64,000 nt of DNA from Clostridium sp. SY8519 (GCF_000270305.1 NC_015737.1:116001-180000); one strand, 5' to 3'; counted from the stretch's first letter, positions 26,020-33,584 are shown. Numbers and translations are program-made. Notes: generated by a model from the sequence alone, not told the origin.

Positions 26020-26592
26020 TCATTCAATTTTGGCGTCTTTCAGTATCCCGTATGTGACATCCCCCTCCTGATCGACTGCAAATCTTCCTGTTACCGTGAT
26101 TTCTTTTCCTGCTTTTGGATAATCATCCGGATATCTGCCGTCACCGGCCGGCTCAAACGCAATTCCCTGGGCACAGCATGCGGTGGCATCCGTAACGATG
26201 CAGGCAAAGCAGTATTTCTTCTTTTTATCATGGGATACGGAAAACTTTCCCTTTATCCGAATTTTCCTGCCGATATAATTTTCCGGTGCTGCCATCATAC
26301 TGTATACTTCCGCATATACCACAGTACTCGATTGTTCCGACAGATCTACGTCTACTTCCCCATTTTTTCTTTGTGATGCCCCGTTGGAATCTGAATTCCC
26401 GGAGGCGGAGGCGTTCTGTTCGTCCTTTTTCCCCTGCGATACGCTGTTTTCCTGCGCGTATTCTTCCTGTGCACTATTGCCGGCAGCACTTTGGTCTTCT
26501 GTAAAGCTTCCTGTGCCGCTGTTTTTACATCCGCCCAAAAGTGATACACTGATCAAGACAGTGAGGAGAAGCCTTACATTTGCTTTTTTCAT
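26020..26592 (-). CDS. Cys-rich lipoprotein at the end of the zinc operon
   Basis: 190 residues with a lipoprotein signal ('LLGGC'), a Glu/Gln/Asn/Ser-rich linker and a C-terminal beta domain of about 100 residues that looks like an OB-fold. That domain has four closely set Cys residues ('CFACIVTDATACC'), which could bind metal. Its ATG at 26592 overlaps the permease stop as ATGA, so it belongs to the uptake operon. I do not recognise a named family. A role as an accessory zinc-binding or metal-delivery lipoprotein is inferred from the position and Cys content. Confidence 0.72.
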   Translation of the reverse strand: MKKANVRLLLTVLISVSLLGGCKNSGTGSFTEDQSAAGNSAQEEYAQENSVSQGKKDEQNASASGNSDSNGASQRKNGEVDVDLSEQSSTVVYAEVYSMMAAPENYIGRKIRIKGKFSVSHDKKKKYCFACIVTDATACCAQGIAFEPAGDGRYPDDYPKAGKEITVTGRFAVDQEGDVTYGILKDAKIE

Positions 26593-27434
26593 CCGACGCC
26601 TCCTCCCTTCCATTTTCCTGCCGCGCAGCAAACCGCGAAAGCAGCTGCATCCACAGCCACTATGGTCGATCCCACCGGCGTCCCCGCAAGTATCGAGATC
26701 AGAATGCCGCTGAACGCGCAGAACACGGAGATTGCTGCCGAAAAGACTGTCACCGCTTTGAAATTTCCAAACAGACGCATCGCCGACAGCGCAGGAAAAA
26801 TAACAAGCGCGGAAATCAAAAGTGAACCAACCAGATTCATGGCCAGCACAATGATCACTGCGATTATAACCGCAATTAACAGGTTATATCTTTCTGTCTT
26901 CACCCCTGCAGCTTTTGAAAAGTTTTCATCAAATGTAACCGCGAAAATTTTATTATAAAACAGAATGAAAATAACAAGCACCGCCACTGCCAGCGCGATG
27001 CACAGCCATACATCCGCTGCTGTAAGCGTGAGAATCGATGTGGACCCGAACAAGGTCGTGCAGACATCCCCGGACAGATTGGAGGATGCCGAGAACAAAT
27101 TCATCAGCAGATATCCGAAAGCCAGCGCGCCAACGGAAAGCATCGCTATCGCCGCATCTCCTTTTACTCTGGTGTTTTGCCCTGTCTTTAAGAGCAGCAC
27201 CGCGCAGAACACGGTTACCGGCAGAATCAGCACGAGCCGATTCGTCAGATTCATTACAGAGGCAATGGCCAGCGCGCCGAACGCGACATGTGACAGACCG
27301 TCTCCGATAAAGGAAAACCGTCTCAGCACAAGCGTCACTCCGAGCAGGGAGGCGCACAGCGCAATCAGAACCCCTACCACCAGTGCATATCTGACAAACG
27401 GGTAGTCCAGATACATAGAAAGGCGCCCTAACAT
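26589..27434 (-). CDS. znuB: Metal (zinc-type) ABC transporter permease
   Basis: 281 residues with about eight to nine hydrophobic helices of the ABC-3 family that imports Zn2+ or Mn2+. 'GDGLSHVAFGALAIA' is the conserved cytoplasmic coupling segment. The ATG at 27434 overlaps the end of the ATPase gene; a TTG six bases further upstream is also possible. With ZnuA- and ZnuC-like partners and a Zur-type regulator in the same operon, zinc is the most likely substrate. The last two residues overlap the lipoprotein start. Confidence 0.9.
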   Translation of the reverse strand: MLGRLSMYLDYPFVRYALVVGVLIALCASLLGVTLVLRRFSFIGDGLSHVAFGALAIASVMNLTNRLVLILPVTVFCAVLLLKTGQNTRVKGDAAIAMLSVGALAFGYLLMNLFSASSNLSGDVCTTLFGSTSILTLTAADVWLCIALAVAVLVIFILFYNKIFAVTFDENFSKAAGVKTERYNLLIAVIIAVIIVLAMNLVGSLLISALVIFPALSAMRLFGNFKAVTVFSAAISVFCAFSGILISILAGTPVGSTIVAVDAAAFAVCCAAGKWKGGGVG

Positions 27435-28132
27435 CCCCAATCACCGCCTTTCCCCTTCCGATTCCCTTCCTTTTCCAGATACTTCTGTTTCGTTCCGTAA
27501 AAAAGTTTTTTTCCCACAGAAAGAATGTGCTTTGCAAACCGGGCTGACGCTTCCATATCATGGGAAACCATAATGACCGTCGTGCCCTCCCTGTTGAGTT
27601 CTACAATCAAATCATACATTTTGGCAGCTGCTTTCGGATCAAGTCCTGCTGTCGGCTCATCAAGAAGGATCATCTTGTCTGCGGCGCACAGTGCCCTTGC
27701 AAGCAGGACCCGCTGCTGCTGCCCTCCTGACAGTACCCGATAACAGGTATGTTCCAGCCGCCTGATGCCCATACGTTCCATATTCTCTGCCGCAGCTTTC
27801 TTCTCCTTCCTGCCGTAAAAAAATTTCTGACCGCAGCGTCCCTGACAGCCGGAAAGAACAATTTCTCCCACAGATGCAGGAAAATCTTTCTGGATGTGCG
27901 TCTGCTGCGGCAGATATCCAATGTCATTTTTCCCCAGGCTGCCGTCAGTACGGATTTCTCCGCTGACCGGAGGCAAAAGTCCGAGAAGTGTCTTCATCAG
28001 TGTACTCTTGCCGGAACCGTTTTCCCCGATGATGCACAGGTAATCACCTGCCGGGATCTCAAAATTGAGATCCCGCAGAACTGCCTTTCCGTCATATCCG
28101 ACACTGAGGTTTTCCGCAATAAGTTGTACCAT
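27428..28132 (-). CDS. znuC: Metal ABC transporter ATP-binding protein
   Basis: A 234-residue ATPase with Walker A 'GENGSGKST', Q-loop 'GYLPQQT', signature 'LSGGQQQRVLLARAL' and Walker B 'MILLDEPTAGLD', followed by the His switch 'MVSHD'. It powers uptake through the adjacent permease. It is 10 bases downstream of the substrate-binding lipoprotein gene and overlaps the permease gene. Confidence 0.93.
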   Translation of the reverse strand: MVQLIAENLSVGYDGKAVLRDLNFEIPAGDYLCIIGENGSGKSTLMKTLLGLLPPVSGEIRTDGSLGKNDIGYLPQQTHIQKDFPASVGEIVLSGCQGRCGQKFFYGRKEKKAAAENMERMGIRRLEHTCYRVLSGGQQQRVLLARALCAADKMILLDEPTAGLDPKAAAKMYDLIVELNREGTTVIMVSHDMEASARFAKHILSVGKKLFYGTKQKYLEKEGNRKGKGGDWGC

Positions 28133-28142
28133 CAGCCCCTCC

Positions 28143-29162
28143 TTAATTTAATGCCTGTTTCAGCACGGAAAGGTTCTTTTCCATGACAGAAAGATAAGTG
28201 GTCCCGTTTTTTACATCATCCGAGGTTACGGACTGCATAGAATTCATGGAAAGGATTGACTGGTTTTTCTTTTTCGTATTTCGGACAATTGTTTCCGCTA
28301 TTTTATGCTGTTTTCCCTCAATGGTCAGAACGCAGGGAAGCTTCCGCTGGTCTGTTTTTTTCGCAAGGAAGGATATCGTTTGAAAGCTTGCCTCGCTTTC
28401 CGCGGAGCATCCGACGAAGGCAGCATAGTAAGAAAGTCCGTAGTCATCTGTCAGATACCGGAACGGAAAACGGTCTCCGAACAGAACTGTTTTCCGTTTC
28501 GCGCTGTTTACTGTCTTCTGGTACCGGCTGTCAAGAGCGTTCAGCTGCGCGATGTATTTCTCTGTGTTGGAAACATAACTTTTTTTATTCGCCGGATCAA
28601 TTTCTTCCATCGCTGTTCCGATCGCGCCGCAGAGCTTTTCTGTCTTTTTCAGTGACAGCCAAACATGTTCATCATATTCCGGCTCTTCTTCTTTTTCGGA
28701 CGACTCTTCTTTTTCAGATGCCTCCTCTTTTTCCGGTTCCATCCCTTCCACGACTTCCTCTTCTTTTACCGTACTGCCAAGGACATCCAGAAGGTTAATG
28801 ACCTTCCTGTTCCTGTTTCCGGCTTTCTTTAACGCGTCATTCACCCACGCATCGGATTCTCCGCCCACATAAATAAACAAATCACAATTGGATATTTTGG
28901 CAATATCCTCTGCAGAGGGCTGATAGCTGTGAAGATCCACGCCATTATCCTGAAGCAAAGTTACCTCAGCATCCGCCGGATTGCTGCCAAGGATATTTTT
29001 CACCCAGTCATATTCCGGAAATATAGTTGTAACGATTTGAATTGGTCTGCTGCTGTCAGCCGACGGACTGTTTTGGTTGTTTCTGCCATTGAAATGGCAT
29101 GCGGAAAGAACGCTGACTGCGAGAATAATCAGCACGGTCAGCAAAGAGAAATATTTTTTCAT
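28143..29162 (-). CDS. znuA: Metal-binding lipoprotein (ZnuA/AdcA-type)
   Basis: 339 residues from the ATG at 29162. The lipobox is 'LSAC'. The cluster A-I fold shows 'TIFPEYDWVKNILG', the first ligand His in 'VDLHSYQPS' and the second in 'DEHVWLSL'. Between these lies an acidic Glu/Lys repeat loop of about 30 residues, the place where ZnuA proteins carry their metal-sensing, normally His-rich loop; here it is Glu-rich with almost no His. AGGAGG is 11 bases before the ATG, a little far. It captures metal outside the membrane for the permease. Confidence 0.9.
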   Translation of the reverse strand: MKKYFSLLTVLIILAVSVLSACHFNGRNNQNSPSADSSRPIQIVTTIFPEYDWVKNILGSNPADAEVTLLQDNGVDLHSYQPSAEDIAKISNCDLFIYVGGESDAWVNDALKKAGNRNRKVINLLDVLGSTVKEEEVVEGMEPEKEEASEKEESSEKEEEPEYDEHVWLSLKKTEKLCGAIGTAMEEIDPANKKSYVSNTEKYIAQLNALDSRYQKTVNSAKRKTVLFGDRFPFRYLTDDYGLSYYAAFVGCSAESEASFQTISFLAKKTDQRKLPCVLTIEGKQHKIAETIVRNTKKKNQSILSMNSMQSVTSDDVKNGTTYLSVMEKNLSVLKQALN

Positions 29163-29255
29163 AATAAAAATGACCTCCTGCAGGCATAGCAAATCAGCAG
29201 AACCGGATGCACCCGTTTCTGCTCTCTAAATGCGACATAATTCTCAGGAGTCATT

Positions 29256-29576
29256 TTAATGATTCATACGTACTTTTTGGGAAACAGGGGTTTCCTGAAC
29301 GATATCAGCCGAAACGAAAACCACGCAGAGAAAGATTCCAAAGACCGGCAGAATCACCGATACGGAACCATCTGCTCCGGCACCTGTCTGCTGCAGGAAA
29401 TGTTCGCACTGCTGCATACAGGTACAGATCGGACAGTCATCCCCGCTGCATTTGTGGTTCGCTTCGGCCGCAAGATAAAAGGCAAAAAACTGTACTGCAA
29501 AAAGCAACAGGAATCCTATGATGCCCGCAGCAATTCTTTTTTTATTTTTCTTTCCAAAGATGCCGCAGTTCCTCAT
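29256..29576 (-). CDS. Small Cys-rich membrane protein of the zinc operon
   Basis: 106 residues: a basic N-terminus, one membrane helix (about 17-38), a short external loop 'HKCSGDDCPICTCMQQCEHF' with five Cys and two His, a Gly-rich stretch and a second hydrophobic helix. The loop looks like a metal-binding site on the outside of the membrane. It lies 21 bases after the regulator gene and upstream of the ZnuA-like gene. I do not recognise a characterised family; a role in zinc sensing or capture is inferred from the loop and operon. Confidence 0.7.
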   Translation of the reverse strand: MRNCGIFGKKNKKRIAAGIIGFLLLFAVQFFAFYLAAEANHKCSGDDCPICTCMQQCEHFLQQTGAGADGSVSVILPVFGIFLCVVFVSADIVQETPVSQKVRMNH

Positions 29577-29597
29577 TTATTCCCTTTCGCTCATTAT

Positions 29598-30020
29598 CTA
29601 ATCTGCCTTCTGACAGTCTTCACATATGCCGTAAAAAACCGTTCGCATCGGATTGATCTTAAATTGATGCGCATCAGACAAATGTACCGCTATCCCTGCC
29701 AGTTCCTCACAATGAAGGTGGATCAGCTTCCCACACTGTTCACATTTGCAGTGAAAACACGGATCCGTATCTTTCTGCCCGCTGCTCTCTTCGTATACAA
29801 AACAGGCGGGACTGTTTTCGTCAATAATGTACTTATTAACAATGCCTTCGGTCACCAGATTTTCTAACTGCCGGTAGATGGTTGTCTGTCCAATCGAAAT
29901 ACCGTCCTGTTTCAGCTTTCGGTACAGATCTCCCGCCGTCACATGCACACCTGGCAATGTTTTCAGGCAGGAGATTACAATTTTCCGCTGCTTTGTGTTG
30001 TATTTTGTTCGTGTATCCAT
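29598..30020 (-). CDS. zur: Fur-family regulator, probably Zur
   Basis: 140 residues. The N-terminal winged helix includes 'TIYRQLENLVTEGIV' and the C-terminal half has two structural-zinc CxxC motifs ('CEQCG' and 'CEDC') plus His-rich regulatory-site segments ('HCKCE', 'HLHCEE', 'DAHQF'). Its place at the head of a ZnuABC-like operon identifies zinc as the likely co-repressor. Two palindromes upstream are the expected operators, giving autoregulation and zinc repression of the whole operon. Confidence 0.88.
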   Translation of the reverse strand: MDTRTKYNTKQRKIVISCLKTLPGVHVTAGDLYRKLKQDGISIGQTTIYRQLENLVTEGIVNKYIIDENSPACFVYEESSGQKDTDPCFHCKCEQCGKLIHLHCEELAGIAVHLSDAHQFKINPMRTVFYGICEDCQKAD

Positions 30021-30050
30021 AGTTCTCTCTCCATGTTCGCAATATGAATT

Positions 30051-30065
30051 TGAAAACTGTTTTCA
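30051..30065 (-). promoter_or_regulatory. Candidate Zur operator, proximal
   Basis: TGAAAACTGTTTTCA is a perfect 7-1-7 inverted repeat, the architecture of Fur-family boxes. Its centre is 38 bases upstream of the zur start codon. Confidence 0.65.
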
Positions 30066-30098
30066 GTTTACAGCTGTTTTCCCCGCCTGTCAACACAT

Positions 30099-30115
30099 TT
30101 GAAAATCATTTTCAA
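30099..30115 (-). promoter_or_regulatory. Candidate Zur operator, distal
   Basis: TTGAAAATCATTTTCAA is a perfect 8-1-8 inverted repeat. It shares the consensus TGAAAAYNRTTTTCA with the proximal box, 49 bases away centre to centre. Confidence 0.65.
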
Positions 30116-30160
30116 TTTCTCCTCCCTCCTGTATTTTACGTACCTTTTCAAAATTTGCGT

Positions 30161-30205
30161 AAAAAAATAAACGGAGCGCAGGTTTTCGGCTTCCCGCGCT
30201 CCGTT
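30161..30205 (-). terminator. Terminator after the flavodoxin-ferredoxin gene
   Basis: A perfect 10-bp stem (30170-30179 with 30196-30205) followed by a T-rich run on the minus strand. It insulates the zur promoter. Confidence 0.88.
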
Positions 30206-30264
30206 CATCATGCTGGCCTTCGTATACAGATGTCTGTTAAAAACAGACGCTATTAAATTTTTTA

Positions 30265-31029
30265 CTAAGGAACAGGCACATACGGATTTGTATACTGGCC
30301 ATGCCGCTTTGTTCTGCCCAGCCCATATTGAATGGAAAACTTCGGGCATCGATGCAGACAGCCCAGACACAGCACACAGCGCTCCTTTACCCAAACCGGT
30401 TTTCCCGCCTGCATCGCAATCGCCTGTACCGGGCAGTGTTTTGCGCAATGCCCGCAGCCGATACAGGAATCTTCCACAGAAAAACGGGATGTTTTGCTTG
30501 CAATATGATGATACATCGGCTGTGCGATTCCCAGCGCAAGAACCGCCGGCATTGCCGGCTGCATCATTTTGTTCCGTTTTCTGTCTGTGATGCCTTTTAT
30601 GGCAGCATCCAGTTTCTGCTCGGTTCTGCGTGTAAACTTTGCCACCGCCGCCGGCGTAGATAGATCAAACAAGGGTGTCCATGTATCCGGCATTTGAATC
30701 GCATAAAACGCGTCGAAGTTTCTTCCCTTCAGCGCTTTCTGCGCCATTTTTCCCGCGGCTCCCGTGGTGGTACCATAAGTTGCCATGAGGTACAGGTAGC
30801 TGCATTTTACATCCAATTTTTTCAGAAACTCCTCCACGATATCCGGAAGTCCCCAGAAATAAATCGGTGTAATCACTCCGATGACGTCCTCACAGAAAGA
30901 ATATCTTTCATCTTTTATACAGTCCGGTATGCTCAGGATTTTTTCTCCCGTGTGGGACGCTATCCTGGATGCGGCATATTTACAGTTTCCTGTTGCTGAA
31001 AAATACAGGATCATAGCCTGGTTACTCAC
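30265..31029 (-). CDS. EFR1-type flavodoxin/4Fe-4S ferredoxin fusion
   Basis: 254 residues. The N-terminal half is a flavodoxin-like domain starting 'ILYFSATGNCKYAA', with the FMN-binding turn 'ATYGTTTG'. The C-terminal part has two 4Fe-4S motifs, 'CIGCGHCAKHCP' and 'CVLCLGCLHRCP'. This domain order defines the EFR1 family of Clostridia, which are electron carriers of poorly known partner. It reads toward its own terminator. The two genes downstream in the window (on the upstream side) also code for redox or membrane proteins but with larger gaps. Confidence 0.87.
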   Translation of the reverse strand: MSNQAMILYFSATGNCKYAASRIASHTGEKILSIPDCIKDERYSFCEDVIGVITPIYFWGLPDIVEEFLKKLDVKCSYLYLMATYGTTTGAAGKMAQKALKGRNFDAFYAIQMPDTWTPLFDLSTPAAVAKFTRRTEQKLDAAIKGITDRKRNKMMQPAMPAVLALGIAQPMYHHIASKTSRFSVEDSCIGCGHCAKHCPVQAIAMQAGKPVWVKERCVLCLGCLHRCPKFSIQYGLGRTKRHGQYTNPYVPVP

Positions 31030-31081
31030 TTCCTTCTGCTATTATGCTGTGCGCACACGATTGCGCTCTTATAACGATCCC

Positions 31082-31438
31082 TTAAAAGATACAGGAAATC
31101 AGTGTCAGAATCGCAAGTCCTCCCTGCATCAAAATAATCTTCGGATTGCTGGTGAAACTGCCATACAGTGCCACTGCCACAATATAAGCCATAAGGCAAA
31201 TCACAGCCGCCTTGCTGGCAAAAGCAAAAACTGCCAGTAGAATCAGCAGGGAAATCAGTCCATTGTATACCCCCTGATTTTTAAACAGTACCGTCACATT
31301 TTTCTGGCTGAGTTCCTCGGTGGTCATACCAAATACTTTTGATGTTTTTACTGAAGTGGTGGCTATCGTCTCCAGATAAAAAATATAAATAAATTCTGCC
31401 GCCACCAATACTGATAAAATTTTTGTTATGATATTCAT
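31082..31438 (-). CDS. DUF1304-family membrane protein
   Basis: 118 residues with four membrane helices and the pattern 'E..YI.YLE', 'F.NQGVYNGL' and 'G..TS.P.I...QGG', which I recognise as the DUF1304 family of unknown function. The ATG at 31438 gives the usual N-terminus; a TTG at 31480 overlapping the previous stop codon would add 14 polar residues and is less likely. It follows the FMN-reductase gene by 38 bases and probably shares its transcript. Confidence 0.75.
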   Translation of the reverse strand: MNIITKILSVLVAAEFIYIFYLETIATTSVKTSKVFGMTTEELSQKNVTVLFKNQGVYNGLISLLILLAVFAFASKAAVICLMAYIVAVALYGSFTSNPKIILMQGGLAILTLISCIF

Positions 31439-31476
31439 ATCCGCGTTTCTTTCTATCGGTTCATCGTCATTCTGTG

Positions 31477-32004
31477 TCAAAGCGTTTTTCCAAGGGTATA
31501 CGCCTGCTGCATCGCCGGCGCATGCTTCATGGAACCTTTTTCTGTCATCCCCGGCGCGGTAATAATTCCCATATCCTGCCAGTTCAAATATCCGGTCATC
31601 ATCTGATACATGCGAATCGCCGCGTCATAGACATGGTCGGATCCGGAATCCAGAAGCATCGCCGTCTTGTGAAAATGAAAGCCCACTTTTCCCCTGGCAT
31701 ACATGCGGTCAATCGCGGCCTTCGTCTGGGCGGTAAGATCAAACCAGTAAATCGGAGAAGCAATTACCAGCATATCTGCCTGATCCAGGGATGCAAGGGC
31801 TTCCTTCATATCATCCTTTTGTACACATTCTCCCTCATGGGAAAAACAATACTGACAGCCCAGACATCCCGCGATCTTCTTTTCGCGCAGATGAATCAGT
31901 TCTGTCTCATGGCCGGCCTCCCGCGCGCCCCGGATAAACTCCTCTGCGAGGATCTGTGTATTTCCATTGGGTCTTGGACTGCCATTTAAAATTACAATTT
32001 TCAT
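31477..32004 (-). CDS. NADPH-dependent FMN reductase / flavodoxin-like oxidoreductase
   Basis: 175 residues starting 'MKIVILNGSPRPNGNT', the FMN-phosphate loop of the family, and containing 'ASPIYWFDLTAQTKAAIDR'. 'CLGCQYCFSHEGEC' has the close-set Cys found in iron-sulfur flavoproteins of anaerobes. The ATG at 32004 is chosen because the family signature starts there and GGGAGG lies upstream; the open frame continues to 32274, but that part is not protein-like. Its role is electron transfer or reduction of quinone- or nitro-type substrates. It is the last host gene before the prophage. Confidence 0.85.
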   Translation of the reverse strand: MKIVILNGSPRPNGNTQILAEEFIRGAREAGHETELIHLREKKIAGCLGCQYCFSHEGECVQKDDMKEALASLDQADMLVIASPIYWFDLTAQTKAAIDRMYARGKVGFHFHKTAMLLDSGSDHVYDAAIRMYQMMTGYLNWQDMGIITAPGMTEKGSMKHAPAMQQAYTLGKTL

Positions 32005-32225
32005 GATTTGATTCCTCCCCTTCAGGTTCTTTTCGCTTTGCAGCCATAAAGATCGGTACCGATGAACTATATAATAATAGACAGGAAACGTCAAGTTTTT
32101 TCCAGGGAAACGCATGTGCCACAGAAATTCCTTAGGAATGTTTTTCGCAGGGTGTCCCATCAAAATGTGGAAATCCGTAAGTTTCCGTATGGGTTTCCTC
32201 GAACAAATATTCTTTCCGTGAAAAA

Positions 32226-32271
32226 GAAAAAACCCCGGAACCCGCATAAACAGCGGTTTTCCGAGGTTTTT
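32226..32271 (-). terminator. Terminator copy in left att repeat
   Basis: An outer AAACCTCGGAA/TTCCGGGGTTT stem and inner CCGC/GCGG stem, with T runs on both sides, so it can act in both directions. Confidence 0.8.
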
Positions 32272-32277
32272 CATTTA

Positions 32278-32321
32278 CGTGCGTGAGAGGATTCGAACCC
32301 CCGACACCTTGGTCCGTAGCC
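32278..32321 (-). pseudogene. 3' fragment of tRNA-Arg(ACG)
   Basis: The 44 bases are identical to the 3' part of the intact tRNA-Arg at 60134-60207, from the anticodon loop to the discriminator. The 5' part is missing because of prophage insertion. Confidence 0.9.
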
Positions 32322-32401
32322 TATGTCAGATACCTTTATTTTCAGCACTTCCAGAACTTTTTCCGCATAGGTTTCCGCACATATAAGAAAATAGGTTCAT
32401 C

Positions 32402-32605
32402 CTATTCCTTTTTTTCTACGCTGGAAATGAACTGTTCCATCAGCTGAGAAATGGTTGCAGCCTGCCCTACTCCCTTGCGCTCGCATGCTTCTTTAAACTC
32501 CTCTGCAAGTTCCTTCTTGATTTTAAAGCTTTTTGATATAAGACCTATTTTCTTCTGATACTTCTGTGTTGCTATTGTCTGTGCGTTCGGCTTTCCTTCT
32601 GGCAT
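32402..32605 (-). CDS. Small ribbon-helix-helix-like protein (left copy)
   Basis: 67 residues with a predicted strand-helix-helix layout: 'SKSFKIKKELAEEFKEACERKG' region (split here at the Glu-Glu) followed by 'ISQLMEQFI'. It resembles the prophage protein at 57224-57415 along its whole C-terminal part. Such proteins are common small genes in Clostridia mobile elements and may bind DNA. AAAGGAG precedes the ATG. It starts one base after the small membrane-protein gene stop, so the two are coupled. Confidence 0.65.
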   Translation of the reverse strand: MPEGKPNAQTIATQKYQKKIGLISKSFKIKKELAEEFKEACERKGVGQAATISQLMEQFISSVEKKE

Positions 32606-32606
32606 A

Positions 32607-32756
32607 CTATCTTCTCCTTTTCTTGATCACAAGAATCGCATACACTACTGCAGCCACAATAATTAAAACATCAAGAACATTGAATTTTGCTTTGGTTATT
32701 CTTAAAACTGCAAATACAATCAATAATGTAGTGAATACACTTGCTTCTCTCTTCAT
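32607..32756 (-). CDS. Single-helix membrane peptide (left copy)
   Basis: 49 residues: short basic N-terminus, two hydrophobic stretches ('FTTLLIVFAVLRI' and 'LDVLIIVAAVVYAILVI') and a basic KKRRR-type tail. It is translationally linked to the RHH-like gene that follows, the same pairing seen at 57408-57560. Function unknown; small phage membrane peptides of this type can be holin- or toxin-like. Confidence 0.55.
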   Translation of the reverse strand: MKREASVFTTLLIVFAVLRITKAKFNVLDVLIIVAAVVYAILVIKKRRR

Positions 32757-32785
32757 TTTTTCTTTTCGATGTGATATTCTTTAAT

Positions 32786-32812
32786 CAAGCAGGAGGATTA
32801 TCCTCCCGCTTG
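32786..32812 (-). terminator. Hairpin after the 29-residue peptide gene
   Basis: Two stem segments of 5 and 6 bp with one mismatch and a very short loop. The minus-strand T run is weak. Confidence 0.45.
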
Positions 32813-32831
32813 GTTATGGCTGTTTCCCTTT

Positions 32832-32921
32832 TTACTTTTTCATTTCTCGCCAGATCTGAATTAAAAGTAATGCTAAGGTTAACAGCCTTATTAAATTATC
32901 GATTATTTTTTCAATTATCAC
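32832..32921 (-). CDS. 29-residue hydrophobic peptide, possible type I toxin
   Basis: A GTG start at 32921 has a perfect AAAGGAGG ten bases upstream, and a consensus promoter lies 25-53 bases away. The peptide is a single amphipathic to hydrophobic helix ('IDNLIRLLTLALLLIQIW') with charged ends and a basic C-terminus, the size and shape of type I toxin peptides. I cannot identify an antisense RNA. It could also be a phage membrane peptide of another kind. Confidence 0.5.
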   Translation of the reverse strand: MIIEKIIDNLIRLLTLALLLIQIWREMKK

Positions 32922-32945
32922 ATCTCTTACCTCCTTTCTGATTAT

Positions 32946-32974
32946 ATTATACTATAGTGTGTGCCCTATGCCAA
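32946..32974 (-). promoter_or_regulatory. Promoter of the 29-residue peptide gene
   Basis: On the minus strand, TTGGCA (32969-32974), a 17-base spacer and TATAAT (32946-32951). Confidence 0.72.
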
Positions 32975-33005
32975 GTGGTCTATTATACTTACATAAAATA
33001 ATAAA

Positions 33006-33032
33006 GCCCCCGGATCTCTCCGAGGGTTTTTA
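33006..33032 (-). terminator. Terminator after hicB
   Basis: A CCCTCGGA/TCCGGGGG-type stem with a 4-base loop. It has a T run on the plus side and a weaker one on the minus side, so it may act in both directions. Confidence 0.65.
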
Positions 33033-33110
33033 TTACGAAGCTTATTAAAAACTTGGTGCGTATACTGGTGCACTTGATATTTTTGTGGAAATTCTTCTTT
33101 ACTTTTTGTT

Positions 33111-33533
33111 TTATTTACTTCCTAACGTTTTTACTAGTGCCTCTTGTAAGACTCTAGAAAAATTGATTCCTGCTTCTTCCGCTTCTTCACTTAACCACAT
33201 TGGGATCGTGCAATTTTTCTTTACGGATAAATTCCTTACTTTACTCCTATACTTTTTTAAATCTACATCCACATAGGCAAGTGTACCATTTGAAAAATCA
33301 AAATCGCCATCGCTTTTTTCTTTTGCAATCTTTCTGGCTTCCTCTTCTGTAGACATATTCGGCAATGATTTTTTTTCATCTTCCAGATGAATTCCACTTA
33401 ATCCGATATAATCTTTTGCCATTTCTAACGCATCAATAAATGAATTCCCTTCTGTATATCCATCAAAATCCGGGATATATACGAGATAGCAATTTTCATC
33501 CTGTTTTACTAAAATAGGGTATACTACTTTCAT
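33111..33533 (-). CDS. hicB: HicB-family antitoxin
   Basis: 140 residues from the ATG at 33533 (GAGAGGAG nine bases upstream). The N-terminal degraded RNase-H-like HicB fold begins 'MKVVYPILVKQDENCYLVYIPDFDG'-like (only part shown: 'YLVYIPDFDGYTEG'). The C-terminal part ('CTIPMWLSEEAEEAGINFS') is a ribbon-helix-helix DNA-binding end. It should bind HicA and repress the operon. It follows hicA by 51 bases. Confidence 0.88.
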   Translation of the reverse strand: MKVVYPILVKQDENCYLVYIPDFDGYTEGNSFIDALEMAKDYIGLSGIHLEDEKKSLPNMSTEEEARKIAKEKSDGDFDFSNGTLAYVDVDLKKYRSKVRNLSVKKNCTIPMWLSEEAEEAGINFSRVLQEALVKTLGSK

Positions 33534-33584
33534 GTCTACTTCTCCTCTCTCTATGCTCATGAAATAAAGGCAAGCGCCGGGGGC

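Larger units (their letters stand above)
32150..32321. repeat. Left attachment-site repeat
   Basis: Matches 60005-60177 with only about six differences, including one single-base indel. The last 49 bases (tRNA 3' part to the anticodon loop) are identical. Identity stops sharply after the 'CGTAGCC' at 32321, which marks the crossover side of the att core. Confidence 0.88.

Noticed and set aside
31477..32274. A 265-residue version of the FMN reductase
   Set aside because: The first 90 residues are not protein-like and overlap the intergenic and att region. The FMN-binding signature begins exactly at the ATG at 32004, which has a ribosome site.
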